Positions 37,301 to 48,822 of a stretch of DNA of 64,000 bases are shown here, piece by piece; positions within the stretch are counted from its first letter, which is position 1; each line of letters opens with the position of its first letter. The DNA is taken from NCBI GenBank assembly GCA_942486035.1, contig CALNXK010000007.1, positions 1,970,001-2,034,000 of the forward strand, written 5' to 3'. Origin of the DNA: Porites lobata. Taxonomy: Eukaryota > Cnidaria > Anthozoa > Scleractinia > Poritidae. Under the pieces are notes generated by a model. That model saw only the letters and a program-made list of their open reading frames with translations. It made no database searches and had not been told where the DNA came from. Both the position numbers and the translations under genes were made by a program.

Positions 37301-38519
37301 CGGCCCTGAGGCAAATGAAAACAAACACTGGTATCACCTTAGTTTTCACATTTGCCTTCACAGTGTTTTAAGTAAGCTAAACAGAAGGAAAACCATGGGA
37401 TCATTCAACTTGAACACACAGACCACCAAAGGCGGTTCAGTAGGGTTTTTTGCTACAACTTGTTTCATAACAATGTAGAGTGATTAGTTTTGAATGCAAT
37501 TTCCGTGACGCAAAACCTTTCAGAATTCCAAACCCGTTAATTACGAAGACCGAAGGAGGAAATATACCACAGAACTACAAGTCAACAAACACTTGCTTTG
37601 TTCAAGTTTTTGCAGTCCGTGAATGGTTGATAAACCAATTAAACAAAGTGTCAAGTGACAGAAACTTGTGAATATTAAAAAACCAAAACATGCTGACTAA
37701 AATGTGCTATCTTGATGAATTTACATTAACTGCTTTCTAATACAACACCTACTACAATGGAATGGCTATTTAGTTTTCCAATCCATATTTTCGAATCTTT
37801 TTCGTCTGGCTTACCTCGGTTTTGTCGCGTGCGTGGACGTAGCGAAACCTTTGCACGTAGTAAAAGACAAGCCAAGCGAGAGAAATGACCATAAGCACGA
37901 TAAATGAGACTGACACGAACAAGACAGAAGTAGGATTCACTCCTTGATATGTTTCTTCATACACTTTTCCCACCGAAATAGCTATAAAAACTGTTTTCGT
38001 TCGATTAACTAGCGCCCGGGCGAGAGCTTGGCCAAGACTCTTTTTCACTGATACAGCCACAATGTTAATCGCTTCGTCGTGAGACATGGTTACAACGTCA
38101 CCATTTTTATTGTCGTAAATTATAACAGCCGTAGCGTTGTGCTTTTTGGCATTATTTATCTTCTTCTCGAAATTACACTCTCCTCTTTCGATGAGGGCTA
38201 TCCAAGGGATTCGATCAACCATTACGTTAAATTCTTTACAACCATTGACGTTGGTTTCCATTAACGAGTAAAGCCAACCTCTGGCTTTATGTTTTGGGCT
38301 ATGCTGGCCAAACTTGGCTTGATCATCATCATAAGGCAGTACACGGCATTTCTTAGCAGATCCATCGCATTCAGTTATATTCAAAGTGGCCTCTGTATAT
38401 CTGCTACCAGTTCTCTCGTCGTAGAAACTACAATTGACAAAATTCCCGACGCACGCAAACAACAATAAAACAAGGCTGGCGCTTGAACGGCCAAGAAAAC
38501 AAGTCTCAGTCGAAAACAT
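31317..38519 (-). CDS. RNF130/RNF150: Goliath-type transmembrane PA-RING-H2 E3 ubiquitin ligase (RNF130/RNF150 group), 6 exons, 405 aa
   Basis: Exons, in coding order: 38519-37815, 36080-36015, 34733-34651, 33423-33330, 32617-32473, 31441-31317 (stop TAG 31317-31319). All phases agree and every junction is GT-AG. Residues 1-30 are a signal peptide. A luminal protease-associated domain follows (about 75-185, with IALIERGECNFEKKI and AVIIYDNKNG), with possible N-glycosylation at N47, N128 and N172. The transmembrane helix is about 197-221. Exon 2 encodes KRLTSAAKKAIAKLPTRTV, the conserved linker of Goliath/RNF130/RNF150. The RING-H2 ligands are C266, C269, C284, H286, H289, C292, C303 and C306, all present, followed by KLNILKELGV. 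The tail is Ser/Glu-rich. Family members ubiquitinate membrane cargo on endosomes; substrates here are unknown. Human RNF130 is 419 aa. Assignment to RNF130 rather than RNF150 or RNF128 is not decided. Confidence 0.94.
33771..33918. mobile_element. 148-bp hairpin MITE with exact 9-bp target-site duplication
   Basis: The element starts TAGACTATGAGCAGTCCCCC, ends with its near complement (actgatagtcta), and is almost entirely palindromic; the inner arms (tttttcctcagggatagtag) match exactly. The flanks are CAGCCAACA at 33762-33770 and 33919-33927, an exact 9-bp duplication. It lies in an intron of the RING-ligase gene. Confidence 0.92.
34088..34400. repeat. MITE-like element with an internal 55-bp tandem array
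   Basis: The outer ends GGCCCTGGTTGTTCAAAACA and the reverse complement of cttttgaacaactggggcca form terminal inverted repeats. Inside, gcgctatccact recurs at 34114, 34169, 34224, 34279 and 34334, an exact 55-bp period. Each unit holds a smaller palindrome, ctatccactggataaatcg followed by ctatccagcggata. It lies in an intron of the RING-ligase gene. Confidence 0.9.
34401..34523. repeat. partial second copy of the GGCCCCAGTTGTTCAAAA element
   Basis: It directly follows the first copy, sharing the boundary ggcca. It contains one 'cactatccagcagataagta' block and ends in ttttgaacaactggggcca, the same terminus as its neighbour, in the same orientation. Confidence 0.75.
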
Positions 38520-40501
38520 CGTCCCGAAGAAAGTGGGAGATTTAAGCAGATTACGAAATTGGAGGTTGATAAGGAAGTATCACGCGTTGAAGCTCTTGCA
38601 ACAGGATTTTAAGTACCAGTAACCAAACAATTCTACCGCCATCTTGCCATCCTGATAAACTGAAACGAAATGGATCACGTGTCCTCGATGACACACCTGG
38701 GATAATATAACGACGTCATAAGACTTCACGGAAATCGAAAGCGAGCGAAAGCAGTCTTAGTAAAAAGAACACCCCCTTTTTTCCGTCTTTTTGATTGTTT
38801 CTCTTTTCCTACCTCGGAACTTTATTCTTGATTCACGGTTTAATTAGAAAAACTAGGCACGTACAGAACAGAAGATCTCGATCAAATCATTAATTTTTCG
38901 AGAAGCAACACATATTGGATCGACAGGTGTTGAGTTCCAATAAAATTATGAGTGCAGTCAATGCTTCCCTTGTGATCAATACTCACTGACCGCAAAACAA
39001 GTTTATGATCGACGTTGCATCGTCATCCCCTTAGCACAAAAATAACATTCAAATAAGTAATTGTTTCATAAAGGGTTTTGATAGTTCTGAATATTATCGT
39101 TTTTCGTTTTCACTTTTCGTTAGAACATGTCTTCCCGATCCAAATAAATCTCGCCTCTGTCCAATTGCCGTCCACGGCATGATTAAGCTAACCACTATCC
39201 TGTATTGAATATGCAAGGAATGATGTGAATTGCTCAAACAAGTCTAATGAGCAGAGCAGCGGGGCGTGGAAACTGTTTGCTACATTAAAAAGACTCATTA
39301 CCACAGGCAGCCCAAGCATGATAATTTACAACAACAACAACAACAACAAAACTTAGAAGAGTTCTTATCGAAAAAAATCGATTTGAAACGATTAGGAATT
39401 ACTGGATGATAAGTACATGACGTGAACCGGACGATCATGTGGTGCTGATTCATCAACGCTTTGAAGTAGTTTTTTTATCTTTTCAATTTTCAATGACATA
39501 ACTACGTAGAAAAAAGTTCCTGCGGAAGAATCAGGGATTCCTGGTTTAGACTACCAAGAATTTAATGATTTCAATGCAATTGGCCTATATAAGGACAAAA
39601 ACTTCAAAGCATGTGACTTGAATAAGTATAAGATTGCTAATGATCCATTCCTGTTTAAGAGCTGTAATTGGGATTCCCCCGATTTCTTTGGGCCGTCGCC
39701 GCACTAAAAGAATTTCTTACTTTCCAATGCCCATAACTCAGCTAGTTTACCCCCCAAAATTTTGCAAACGATTTGCTTGCAATTTCTCCTGGGTATTACG
39801 GTCGTCCCGAGAGACAGCGTCGAAAGCAATTCTCATGCAATATATATTTTTGGGGGCCGGGAGCAATTCGAACTGTGGCAAATTCTAAGTTACGCGAGTC
39901 ACAAATCTAGCTTCTGAACTGTAGAGCAGATCGTTCTCAGTATTAGCAATAAATTGACGGAAAAAGCGTTTCTAGATACCACGTTTGTGCAAAACTCTAT
40001 AGTTATAAACTGCTCAACAGTCTATTTGTCTTGTGATTAAAAAAAAATTCCGTCCGAGCAGATTTTGATGTTATTTGTACACGTGACCATTGTTATGTTA
40101 AATGTGTGGTTTTTGTTCACTTGTTTATTTATTCCTTTTTTTTCTGTTGTTTTGTTTCGGAATGTATCAGAGAATTCCAATAAGGGTTTTAGTTAAGAGA
40201 CTCACTGTTACCACCCAGATCTGGATAATGACACGTCATCAGTATGGAATTTCTGAGCTCGTTCCTCAGACGTCATTTCCCGGGGAAACCAGTTGTAGAG
40301 TCGCGAAATATCGGCGGTCTTATCAGGCTAACTTTCTCTTGGAAGATGTATGTCCTAGGGGAATCAATAAGGTGCGAAACCATGTTGGTACCATGTTCTA
40401 TTAATTCCACGACAACGATTGCGATAAATACGTACTACCACACCTTTCCGGAGTTGTCACGCGAGCTAAGATAATGTGTGCAGGAAATCTCACGCAAGAA
40501 A

Positions 40502-40934
40502 TACCGTATTTATTCGAATAAGCGCCCAACCTCGAATTAGCGCCCACCTCGAATAAGCGCCCATCCTAAAGGCAGAAAAAGTTAATAAGCGCCCAGCCTC
40601 GAATAAGCGCCCACCCCGCCTCCTCAAAATCAAACTCAAATAAGCGCTTACCCCCCACCCCATCCACTTTAGTGAATAAATTCTACTACGAGACTTCCCC
40701 GAGGAAGGAGTTTTCTTCAGAGTATTTTACAGAAACCTTGCTTTGTTACTTCTTCGCATTTTGTTATTAGCTTTTTGTTGTTCTGTTGCAAAATAAACAT
40801 ACTTCACTCGCTGAGAATGGTGAAAATTTAATAAGCGCCCAGCCTCGAATAAGCGCCCACCTCGAATAAGCGCCCACTCTCAAGGTCCAAAATTTTAATA
40901 AGCGCCCAGGGCGGTTAATCGAATAAATACGGTA
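40502..40934. repeat. MITE-like element, TACCGTATTTATTCGA termini, reiterated 'aataagcgccc' units
   Basis: The left end taccgtatttattcgaataa is the reverse complement of the right end (tcgaataaatacggta). Inside, 'cctcgaataagcgccca' recurs about eight times at both ends of an AT-rich centre. It is non-coding. Confidence 0.85.
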
Positions 40935-41470
40935 CTCAATATTGCGTGCAATATACATCACACGCCGTGAACGCGCAGTGCGTGCAACATTAATCCATTT
41001 CACCACGCCTGTCCACGCAAAATGTCGTGCAAGTAATGGTAAGTCTCTTATTTCCTGTCACTGTAGTTCAGACTTTTGTGACTGGTTTGTACTAGTGAGC
41101 CTGTGTATCTAGCTGGCGGTTTTGTTCGGGCGCGCAAATAAGCTTTGCTTGTGTACAGCCTCCTCCTCCCCTCAAACAAAGAGATACTTTGTTTGAGGGG
41201 AGAAACAGCTGTACACAGGCTAAAACAAGCTCTACGTGAACAAGTTAATCTCGTTGTTCTTGTCCCAATCTCCTCTCGGGAAGCGGCTCTCGCCTTCAAA
41301 TAACCAGCTACGCAGGTTTGCACAAAACTTAATCTCAACCACTGGATAGGCACTGCAAATATCATGGCTGAGCCCTGCCAAACTGGGCGTGTGTGCGTAT
41401 GCGGAAAGCGACCGGCTTTTTCGTCGCGCTCACAGTCTACACACGCATAGGGCCCCTCGCACTCGTTTCA

Positions 41471-41570
41471 TAGCCTGCCTTGCAGCCGGCCCACGCACTC
41501 GTCTAAACCATTTGTATAGCTCTTTATAGAAGCAGCTGTAGAAGGTTTAGAGCGTTTGCGACGCAGGCTA
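41471..41570. mobile_element. 100-bp MITE of the TAGCCTGC family with an 8-bp duplication
   Basis: It starts tagcctgccttgcagc and ends gcgacgcaggcta. The internal arms tctaaacc and ggtttaga pair. It is flanked by TCGTTTCA at 41463-41470 and 41571-41578. Confidence 0.75.
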
Positions 41571-43224
41571 TCGTTTCACTGCCTTTCTCTTTTCTAGGCA
41601 AGACGGCAACGGCAGCGAAACTTCACCTCAAAAGTGAATTCTCACTGTTTAAAACCTCACAGCTCTTATCTTATTTCCGTTCAATGTCATTGTTGTGGGA
41701 ATTTTTCTGGAGTTAATTCAGTAAAGACTGTATCCCCTAGTGCACAAAAAAGAAAAAGAAAATTATCTTGTGCTCATGTTCTCCATAAAACGTGAATCTG
41801 GGAAGTTTCTCGTTATTATAATAAACGATACTTTAACAGGCCTCCAATCACCTAAAGGTGGTTTTCAGGAGGGTCCTTAGCCTGCGTTGCAAGCGTTTTT
41901 GTGCAGTTTAGGAGCAAAGAACGAGGAACAAGAGTCAAAGACCGCGGGAATAATGGCGCAAGTAAAATCTAATACATTAAAAATACATTAATACATTAAA
42001 ATCAACTTTGTCCAGTAGTCGTGCAACACGGCAAAGAAATTTTTCCAAAACGCGTGATGCAGGTGCAAAGTTGTTGTTTTGCTTATTAATCCTAGTGCTT
42101 TTTTGCCGTTCTCGTTGCTTAAGCTCCCTACAGATAAAATACAGAGTTTGTGAACTGTTCGAGCGAATCTTCGTTTACCGTAAATCCTCTGTTAACCCCC
42201 GGGGGCTTATGTATTTCAAACACGTTTAGGGCGCTTAATAGCGATGGGGGTGGGGGGGTGCTTATTTAATTCAGCGAAGATGGTGGTATCAGCTCTCCAT
42301 AAAGAAAGAAGTTGGAGTTCATGCAGCTGAGGATCAAAAACAAATCCTAACCTCCAACCCGTGAATAAACAATCCCGGATCAGTCCAAATGAAATTTTAC
42401 GGTCGTCATTGATAAACATAGTCTATCATTTATTAGTGACGACTAATGACGGCGAGAGGAAGGGGGCTAAAAGTTTTTTTTTCCAGAAAATTAGTTATTG
42501 TTGCAACAAAATCATGCGCGTTTTAGCGGCCCAGGGCAAACTTGTTTTGCAGCAGCTCCCGAGTAATTTTATCCAATTAGAAGTCAGTATTCACGCAACT
42601 TGCAGCAACATGAATCGTTGCAAGACAGGTTTGAAAGTGGGTTGTAAAACGCGCAACATCGCTTTTAAACTCGTTTTCCATCAAAGCTGCACGTTTTCAT
42701 TGCCTGTTCTATCGTACCTTTCGCAGAGGTTTCCCGCCCCATGGACCTTTCGACTTTCAAGCCTATAAGAACTTCGCGTAGCGGACATTGCACTTTTTTT
42801 CTACAAAAACACTTTGCACGGTTATTATCATCATTGACGGAGGTTAAGCCCGCTCCCGATCGCACAACGATCAAATTTGTAACATTTGATAACTTTTTTC
42901 CGTCTCTACGAAATTCTCGATAGAATTCGTAGTAATACGACGACGGCTATCACGTTTTTCCGCCAAAACGACTCTTGTTCGAGACGTCCTCGTCTCCCTA
43001 TTAGAGAGATTAAGATTCACGTTTACGCCAAACGCAAGACGTGAATTTGTAACACGTGACCAAGTTTACCCCTTATTTTTCGTTTAATCTTTATTGCTTA
43101 TACACAAAAATAAGTAGTTCTATGCCAGTTTTATCCATAGGAATCGTTCGGGACTTTTCTCTGCTTATTTTCTATTCTGAGAAATTCTCAACTTGAGTCT
43201 GACGTTTGCCGTTTGCGGTAAACG

Positions 43225-43379
43225 TAGCCTGCGTAGCAGGCGCTTGGAAGTAATTGGCACAAGTAAACACGGGCGCGCGAGGACACACCCGAGGGGAGAG
43301 GGATCCCTGTGAGAGCGTGTCTCCCTCGCGCGCGCCCGTTCTCTCTTTCGCCCACTACTTCCAAGCGCCTGCTTCTCTA
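43225..43379. repeat. foldback element starting TAGCCTGCG, GC-rich arms
   Basis: Left arm tagcctgcgtagcaggcgct, then tggaagta and cgggcgcgcgagg, pairs with cctcgcgcgcgcccg, tacttccaagcgcctgct. The right end has diverged (ttctcta), and I see no target duplication. Confidence 0.75.
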
Positions 43380-43497
43380 CTGCCAAAAACGAACGTCTGA
43401 AGGGGGAGAGGCTATAACACCGACGTATATCAGCCTGGAAAACCAGACAGAACAAGAAAGTTCACAAATGACACACTTCGCCAAGGGGGCTCAGCTC

Positions 43498-43503
43498 TTT
43501 ATT
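43498..43503 (-). terminator. RPL9 poly(A) signal AATAAA
   Basis: The minus strand reads AATAAA 13 bases after the RPL9 stop codon, fitting the very short 3' UTRs of ribosomal protein genes. Confidence 0.8.
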
Positions 43504-43515
43504 ACATGTTTACAT

Positions 43516-46500
43516 TTAATCCATGGGCACAACAGTTGTTTTTTCAGACACATAGACACCGTCTAAGAACATACGGATATCTTTGTTCTTGACTGTGGTC
43601 GATTGCTTGATCAAAGCCGCTGCAAATAACGACAACAAGAAATAACATTCAGAGTCGCAAATAATTTTCAGCATCAAAATGGTAAATGACATCCCATGAA
43701 ATTCATGCAAGCGAAGTTTACAAGACGAACAAGAAAGCCCTGGGGGGCAGACCAGAGCTGCAAATAATAGGCCCTTTGCAGCTTGCCATTCACGTGGTAC
43801 AAAACCACCACGCTGGAGAGCAAAAGTCGCACTGGGACAAGACAAACAAAAGACATACATAATTTGAAATGGTAATTTTCTGTGTTTGTCATGTCCCAGT
43901 GCGACTTTTGCTCTCCAGCACGGCGGTTTTGTACCACGTGAATGGCTAGCTGCAAAGGGTCTATTATCCGCGTTTGTTTTTTAAGTAATGATCCGGGTAA
44001 GACTGGAAGCCATTTCTTTTGTTATGGCGCAATACGCTTTCCTCACTTAGAAATGTTTTCATTTTCACACAGAGAATGCATAAACCTACAAAAAGGCAGT
44101 TTACGAAATAAATGTAATGAAACTCCATTTTTAAGGGTGTTTTTTTTTTTCTGTAAAAGGATTGTGACCACTCATAAGAGTTATCAACAAAAGCCAAGAA
44201 AAGTTAGAATTTTACATGTTCCTCACATAGGATTTCTCTGTTACTTAGATTCAAGCGAGATTTTATTATAAGGATGTTGGTTAGACAACAAAGGATTCAT
44301 ATATATGCTGCTTTGCGAATATTTCATAACATTTGCTGTTATACTAATTAGAAGTTTAGTGGAGAGAATAATAAATTTAGCATTTTTTGCATTTCCACGT
44401 GTTCATTGCATTGGTTTGGTTCTTTCCTTCTTATCTGAACCATTACCTAATTATCTGCAAGGCGACAAGAAGGAGAAAAACGTGATTTGTGCATTTGCAG
44501 AACATTATTTGTAGCCATTGTTGGACGACATTGCACATAAGCAGACAATTATTTGTAGGCAGTTATCTGCAGGTCAAGTGGTGGGCTGTTGGCCAATGAA
44601 AAGGAAAAAAAATTGCATTGAAGGATAATATTTCCTCATTGAAAGAGCATATGTCGAGCAAGGTCAGAAAAAACTTAAAATTGAACATGGAAGGCGCAGG
44701 ATTTGCCTGCAAACTGATCACCAATATGAAGGAAACAAGTAAAAAAGATATGAAAAAAAAAACTTTCTTTCATGGGAAGGGTAGCATGGTGATTAATGTG
44801 CAAGTTAGTTACCTACCTGAATTTGAAACCAGCTCAATGTCATTGCCTTCCAAGACGATTTCATCTTTCACAGTTGAGTTGGCACAAGTCACTCCAGGTC
44901 TCATCCTCACTCGTCTCACATATTTCTCACCCAAGAAGTTACGTACCTCTACCAGGGTACCACTTTCTGAGACAGCAATGTTGATGGGGAAGTGAGCGTA
45001 CACTGCCTTCATTTTGTATCTGAAACCCTAAACATGTTTAAACCAGTCAGAAATGAGAGGACAATCTAATTCACAGTCCTCTTAATCAGTCTATACTCAG
45101 ATTCCCAATCTGAAATCTAGGCACCTATCTCAGATTGCTTCTTGAATTCAAGAGAAAAGTGAAAAGACAACATTGCCAGGGAAACTTCCCATACTTTTCT
45201 TGAACAGTTGTGTGGATTCCCACCGATAAAGGAAGGGTGAAGGAGGAAAAGCCAATGGCTTAACGTCATTGCCAAACGATTTATGCGTTCATCTGAACTG
45301 AGATGATTATATGACCTTCAGGACAGCCAACATGCTCTTACCAGTTTTTAACAACCCTAGTTCATGGTGGTTAGGCCAGGGTTTGAACCCAAGAGTCCAG
45401 CTCACCACCACATCAAATTTCGTAAAATGCACTTCTAAATTTGAATAGACATTACGATAAAAAGGTAGTAGCATGCCAATCTTAAGCAAATCAAATGAAG
45501 TAAAGTCTTTAGATCAAAGTAATGAGCTAAAAGATTGAGTGAGCCCACAGGGTCTTTTCTCCTTAAAAATGGTAACCTGTGATCAGGCTCTCCCCCTTTC
45601 TCTTCCCTCTACTCGTGATTTTTTCACCCTTTCCCCAAACAGAGAGCCTGTTCACAGGCTAGAAAAACAGGGGCCCTGAGAGAATTTACAAGGGAACGTT
45701 ATCAATTATTAGTAGATGTCAACAAATACCACACACAAACCAGTTAAGATGGCACATACCCAGAAGTTACGAATTACGGTTAGTAGTCCATCATTTGACC
45801 CTAACATCAGTTATTTTGTGATCCATGAGATAGCATTCACATGCATCTAAATCGTGTATACACATGGTAAAACCACTGTTTCTATAAATTATATATTTTC
45901 ATCAAAATAGGCACTTCTTTAAATAGAAAATAATTGGTTTAAAGTTGAGATGAATTGAACTTACATATATGACTCCCTTGATCATATTCTCAATATGAGT
46001 GCAGATGGTCTTGACACAAGCCAACTCTTTACGGCTTGCAAACCACACATCAACTCGTATCTTCTTCTTACCAACAAGTGTCAGCTCTAACTTCAGGTGT
46101 CTGAAGTTTCTGACAAGAGTGCCACGAGGCCCTTTGACTGTTACTTCACGGCCATTCAGCTTGATACTTACTGTACATGCAAATAACATAATAAACATGA
46201 GCAACACTTGGGTTGCTTACCATTTAGAAAAAGTTTCTGGAAAATCCAGTTGGGAAGCAAATGGAACATGACTCTTGGGGTCGTTCCAGCGGAAGATTTC
46301 CGGGAGAAATGGAACATCCGAAAAGGTAGTCCTGTTTTTCTGGACGGAATATTCCAAATGGAAATTTGGGTTCCATTTCTTCCCAATAGTTCTTGGGTTT
46401 AAAAGCGATAAAGCACACAGCAGTATCAACTTTAGCTTTCTCTTTCTCTTCTTTCGCTAGCTTTTCTGGCCCAGTTTGTTTCTTTAGCTGGGCATTAACT

Positions 46501-46932
46501 AGGCTCCATTTCCATGGGAAAAATATTTTATGGGAAAGCTTGTAAGGATCTAGGATTAGATGGAATGAAGTGCAGACCGTGGTGGGTAGTCAAACCAACT
46601 TTTCATCAGACCTTTTGGGTCTAGATGTCTTTTTCCCTTTTTCATAGTGTTCATTCTGGCATGCTTTAAGAGACCTCTTCCCCAACCCCTGCACAAGTTA
46701 GATGACAAGGTTGTCTTGACCATTAAAACTGATAATGTCACAAGCTACACAAGAGTGGATTCACACCAACAGTTTTGAGCAGTTCAGGGGCAAATGGGTT
46801 AAGGAAGCATTAATATAAAATGATTGTTACCAGAGACAGATACATCAGTTTAAAAAGACACCAAAACAAGTACTCTCTTATCATACCATTTTCAGGTATT
46901 GAAACAGTCTGACTTGCCAGAATGGTCTTCAT
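43516..46932 (-). CDS. RPL9: ribosomal protein L9 (uL6), 188 aa
   Basis: Coding exons: 46932-46887 (its exon begins at 46942), 46170-45965, 45027-44817, 43619-43516 (stop TAA 43516-43518); 567 nt with all phases consistent. The 60S subunit protein is recognised along its whole length: MKTILASQTVSIPEN, KGPRGTLVRNFRHL, KTICTHIENMIKGV, YAHFPINIAV, RNFLGEKYVRRVRMRPGV, LEGNDIELVSNS, TTVKNKDIRMFLDGVYVSEK. The human protein has 192 aa. Two basic halves correspond to the two uL6 folds. Introns hold foldback elements at 43764-43967 and 45573-45661. The 5' non-coding exon is annotated at 48413-48443. I see no sign that this is a pseudogene: introns, frame and poly(A) signal are intact. Confidence 0.97.
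43764..43967. repeat. foldback element with arms of about 85-90 bp in an RPL9 intron
   Basis: The outer ends ataatag and ctattat pair. The arm core gagcaaaagtcgcactggga, beside tggtacaaaaccacc, is matched by tcccagtgcgacttttgctc at about 43892-43911 and by the inverse of the flanking part. The loop is only about 30 bp. Such a long hairpin would fold in the pre-mRNA. Confidence 0.9.
45573..45661. repeat. 89-bp TAGCCTGTGA-type MITE in an RPL9 intron
   Basis: The left end taacctgtgatcaggctctc and the right end gagagcctgttcacaggcta are reverse complements with two mismatches. Flanking duplication is not convincing. Confidence 0.75.
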
Positions 46933-48412
46933 GGCTACAGATCTGAAAATATAAAAGTGAAAAGTTTGTTCGTGTCTACTTAAAAATTAATAAAAAAAAC
47001 TATGGAACCTGAATATATAACAATTTCTAACGTATTGAACAAACCATTCATTACATTGGGGTTACTTGATCTCCGCGCACTAAGTCAAATCTAAGCCTGG
47101 TTCACACTAAGGCTTGTTTCAAACTCTGCGCCACTGCTATGGCAAACTCAACTCATGGAATTAAATTTGACCTTTGCATGGCAGTAGCATGACGTTTGAA
47201 ACCGAGTTGTACTATGCTTTGCCTTGTGAAATGGTGGTAGCCAAACTTGGTTTCAAATGCCATGTTAACGTTACTGCCATGCCAAACTCAAGTCAATGAC
47301 ATTTTTAAAGTTCTACGCTTTGTTTTCAACAATAGCTAATATATTTACAGATTATAGTATTAAATTTGATGTCTGAATCCGAATTGTGCTACAGTCATGC
47401 AGTGCTGGCAACTCTCCTGCATAATCCAGGAGACTACAGATTTTGAACAATATCTCCTGGTCTTCAGACTAGCATATAGTACGAATATCTCCTGGATAAT
47501 CGCTGAAGTTTGCCATTTCTTCTGTGGACTTGACTTTCTGACAATAAAATTTCAACCATTTTGCATTGTTTAAGGTATTTTAATGTTGAGATCGAACATT
47601 TCCTCATATAAAACTCTGGTATGCCATTGTAATATAATAATGTGATTGGTGGGAAGTAAGCGAGGCAGGTCAAATGTTACAATGCCAACAACATCTTTTC
47701 TGGGTGTTTTGTGTCATCACAAATTCGTGATGATGGGAGTCAACGAGTATTCTTTGCAGAAATGATGTCATGTGCCCTGTTTCATGTCATCATCTATCAT
47801 CTCTTTCCTATCAGTTCTCAATATTTAAAGCTGTAGGGGGTTGAAGACCGTAGTAAGACCGTAGTTGAGAAGAAATAAACACAATTAAGTTGAGAGCTAG
47901 TGAAATCATTTTCACAGACAATGAAAAAAAATTGATATTCTCTGTTTCTTGCTTTGTCCATGTTCTTACTATACTGCCATGCCACTAGCGAGTTATCTAA
48001 AATATCTGCGACTACGATACATACATGTCATATAAGATAAGAGTAAGCTACGGAGATAAAATTTTTAAAAAAAAATACAAAATACAAATTCGGCTTTGTA
48101 ATGCAGATCAAGTCTTTCTCTACGATACCACAGAAAGCAATAACAGTGGCTAACGTGTATATTTTGCTTTGTGCAAATCAACTTTATTGTGGGAAGAAGC
48201 GTTTAGCCGAATTTTAGACATCGTTTGAGGCAAGGTTCTATTCCAAACAAGGACAACAAGAGGAAGATTTTATACAAATTGTCAAAGGGAAAACAAGTGT
48301 TACAGACTAGTTTAATAAAAAGGTATTCATTTGTTTATCAGATATGTAATAAATGATGATGGATGACGCTGGAAAGAAGAAAATAATCGCGGATACTGAA
48401 CTACATTCTCAC

Positions 48413-48443
48413 CTTCTCTGAAGATGGAAGGAAAGAGAAAGAG
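48413..48443 (-). promoter_or_regulatory. RPL9: RPL9 5' non-coding exon with TOP-like pyrimidine tract
   Basis: On the minus strand the sequence reads CTCTTTCTCTTTCCTTCC and then atcttcagagaag followed by the donor gtgaga (exon end 48413). A pyrimidine tract at the transcription start and a short first exon ending near the promoter are typical of ribosomal protein mRNAs (5' TOP, translation controlled by mTOR). The exact start base within 48435-48443 is inferred. It would be spliced to the acceptor before 46942. Confidence 0.75.
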
Positions 48444-48822
48444 CAGGGAGAGTGAAAATTGCTTGGTAGCCAGGCCATGTGTCAATTCTCCTCCTCTCTG
48501 AGACCCCGTAGTGTCATACTAGCGCAAATTGACCGGGCGGGATTTATTTTTTGTAATAAGTACTGCCAAGTTAATTTAATTCAAAATAGTAATAATGTGA
48601 TACAAAAACAAAAACTGAAATATGGGAAGGAATATAAGAAGACTTTGACTAAACTTCGACCGAACCGTCACAACAAGCAAGTCAACTTTCAAACTTACCC
48701 CTCCTTTGTGGGGATATGAGAAAAGAGCCCAGTCTCTCTGTCAAACACAACATTCGACGGCGGCCTGTGTAGTTCGTGGGAGCGTTTAAAGTTTGAGAAC
48801 ATTAAATGTCATTTTTCGGAGA
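48444..48822. promoter_or_regulatory. probable bidirectional promoter of RPL9 (-) and the transporter (+)
   Basis: The RPL9 TOP-like start and the transporter's ATG face away from each other across about 380 bp. There is no repeat in it and no supported gene. An 86-codon open frame at 48459-48719 has no homology I recognise. Shared regulation is inference from the head-to-head layout. Confidence 0.5.

Larger units (their letters stand above)
38520..43497. other. intergenic, repeat-rich DNA between the RING-ligase and RPL9 genes
   Basis: No gene is supported here. The first 100-200 bases should carry the RING-ligase promoter. Elements annotated separately lie at 40502-40934, 41471-41570 and 43225-43379. 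A palindrome around 41155-41215 (cccctcaaacaaag and ctttgtttgagggg) and a TACCGTAAATCCTCT-type stretch near 42177 are also present. A (CAA)n run lies near 39330-39350. The rest is unremarkable. Confidence 0.55.

Noticed and set aside
43225..43379. Target duplication for the GC-rich TAGCCTGCG foldback
   Set aside because: The nine bases on each side do not match, so I annotate it only as an inverted repeat.
45350..45420. tRNA-like B box (minus strand gggttcaaaccc)
   Set aside because: No cloverleaf: the flanking sequence does not pair as acceptor or D arm. At most a fragment of a tRNA-derived SINE.
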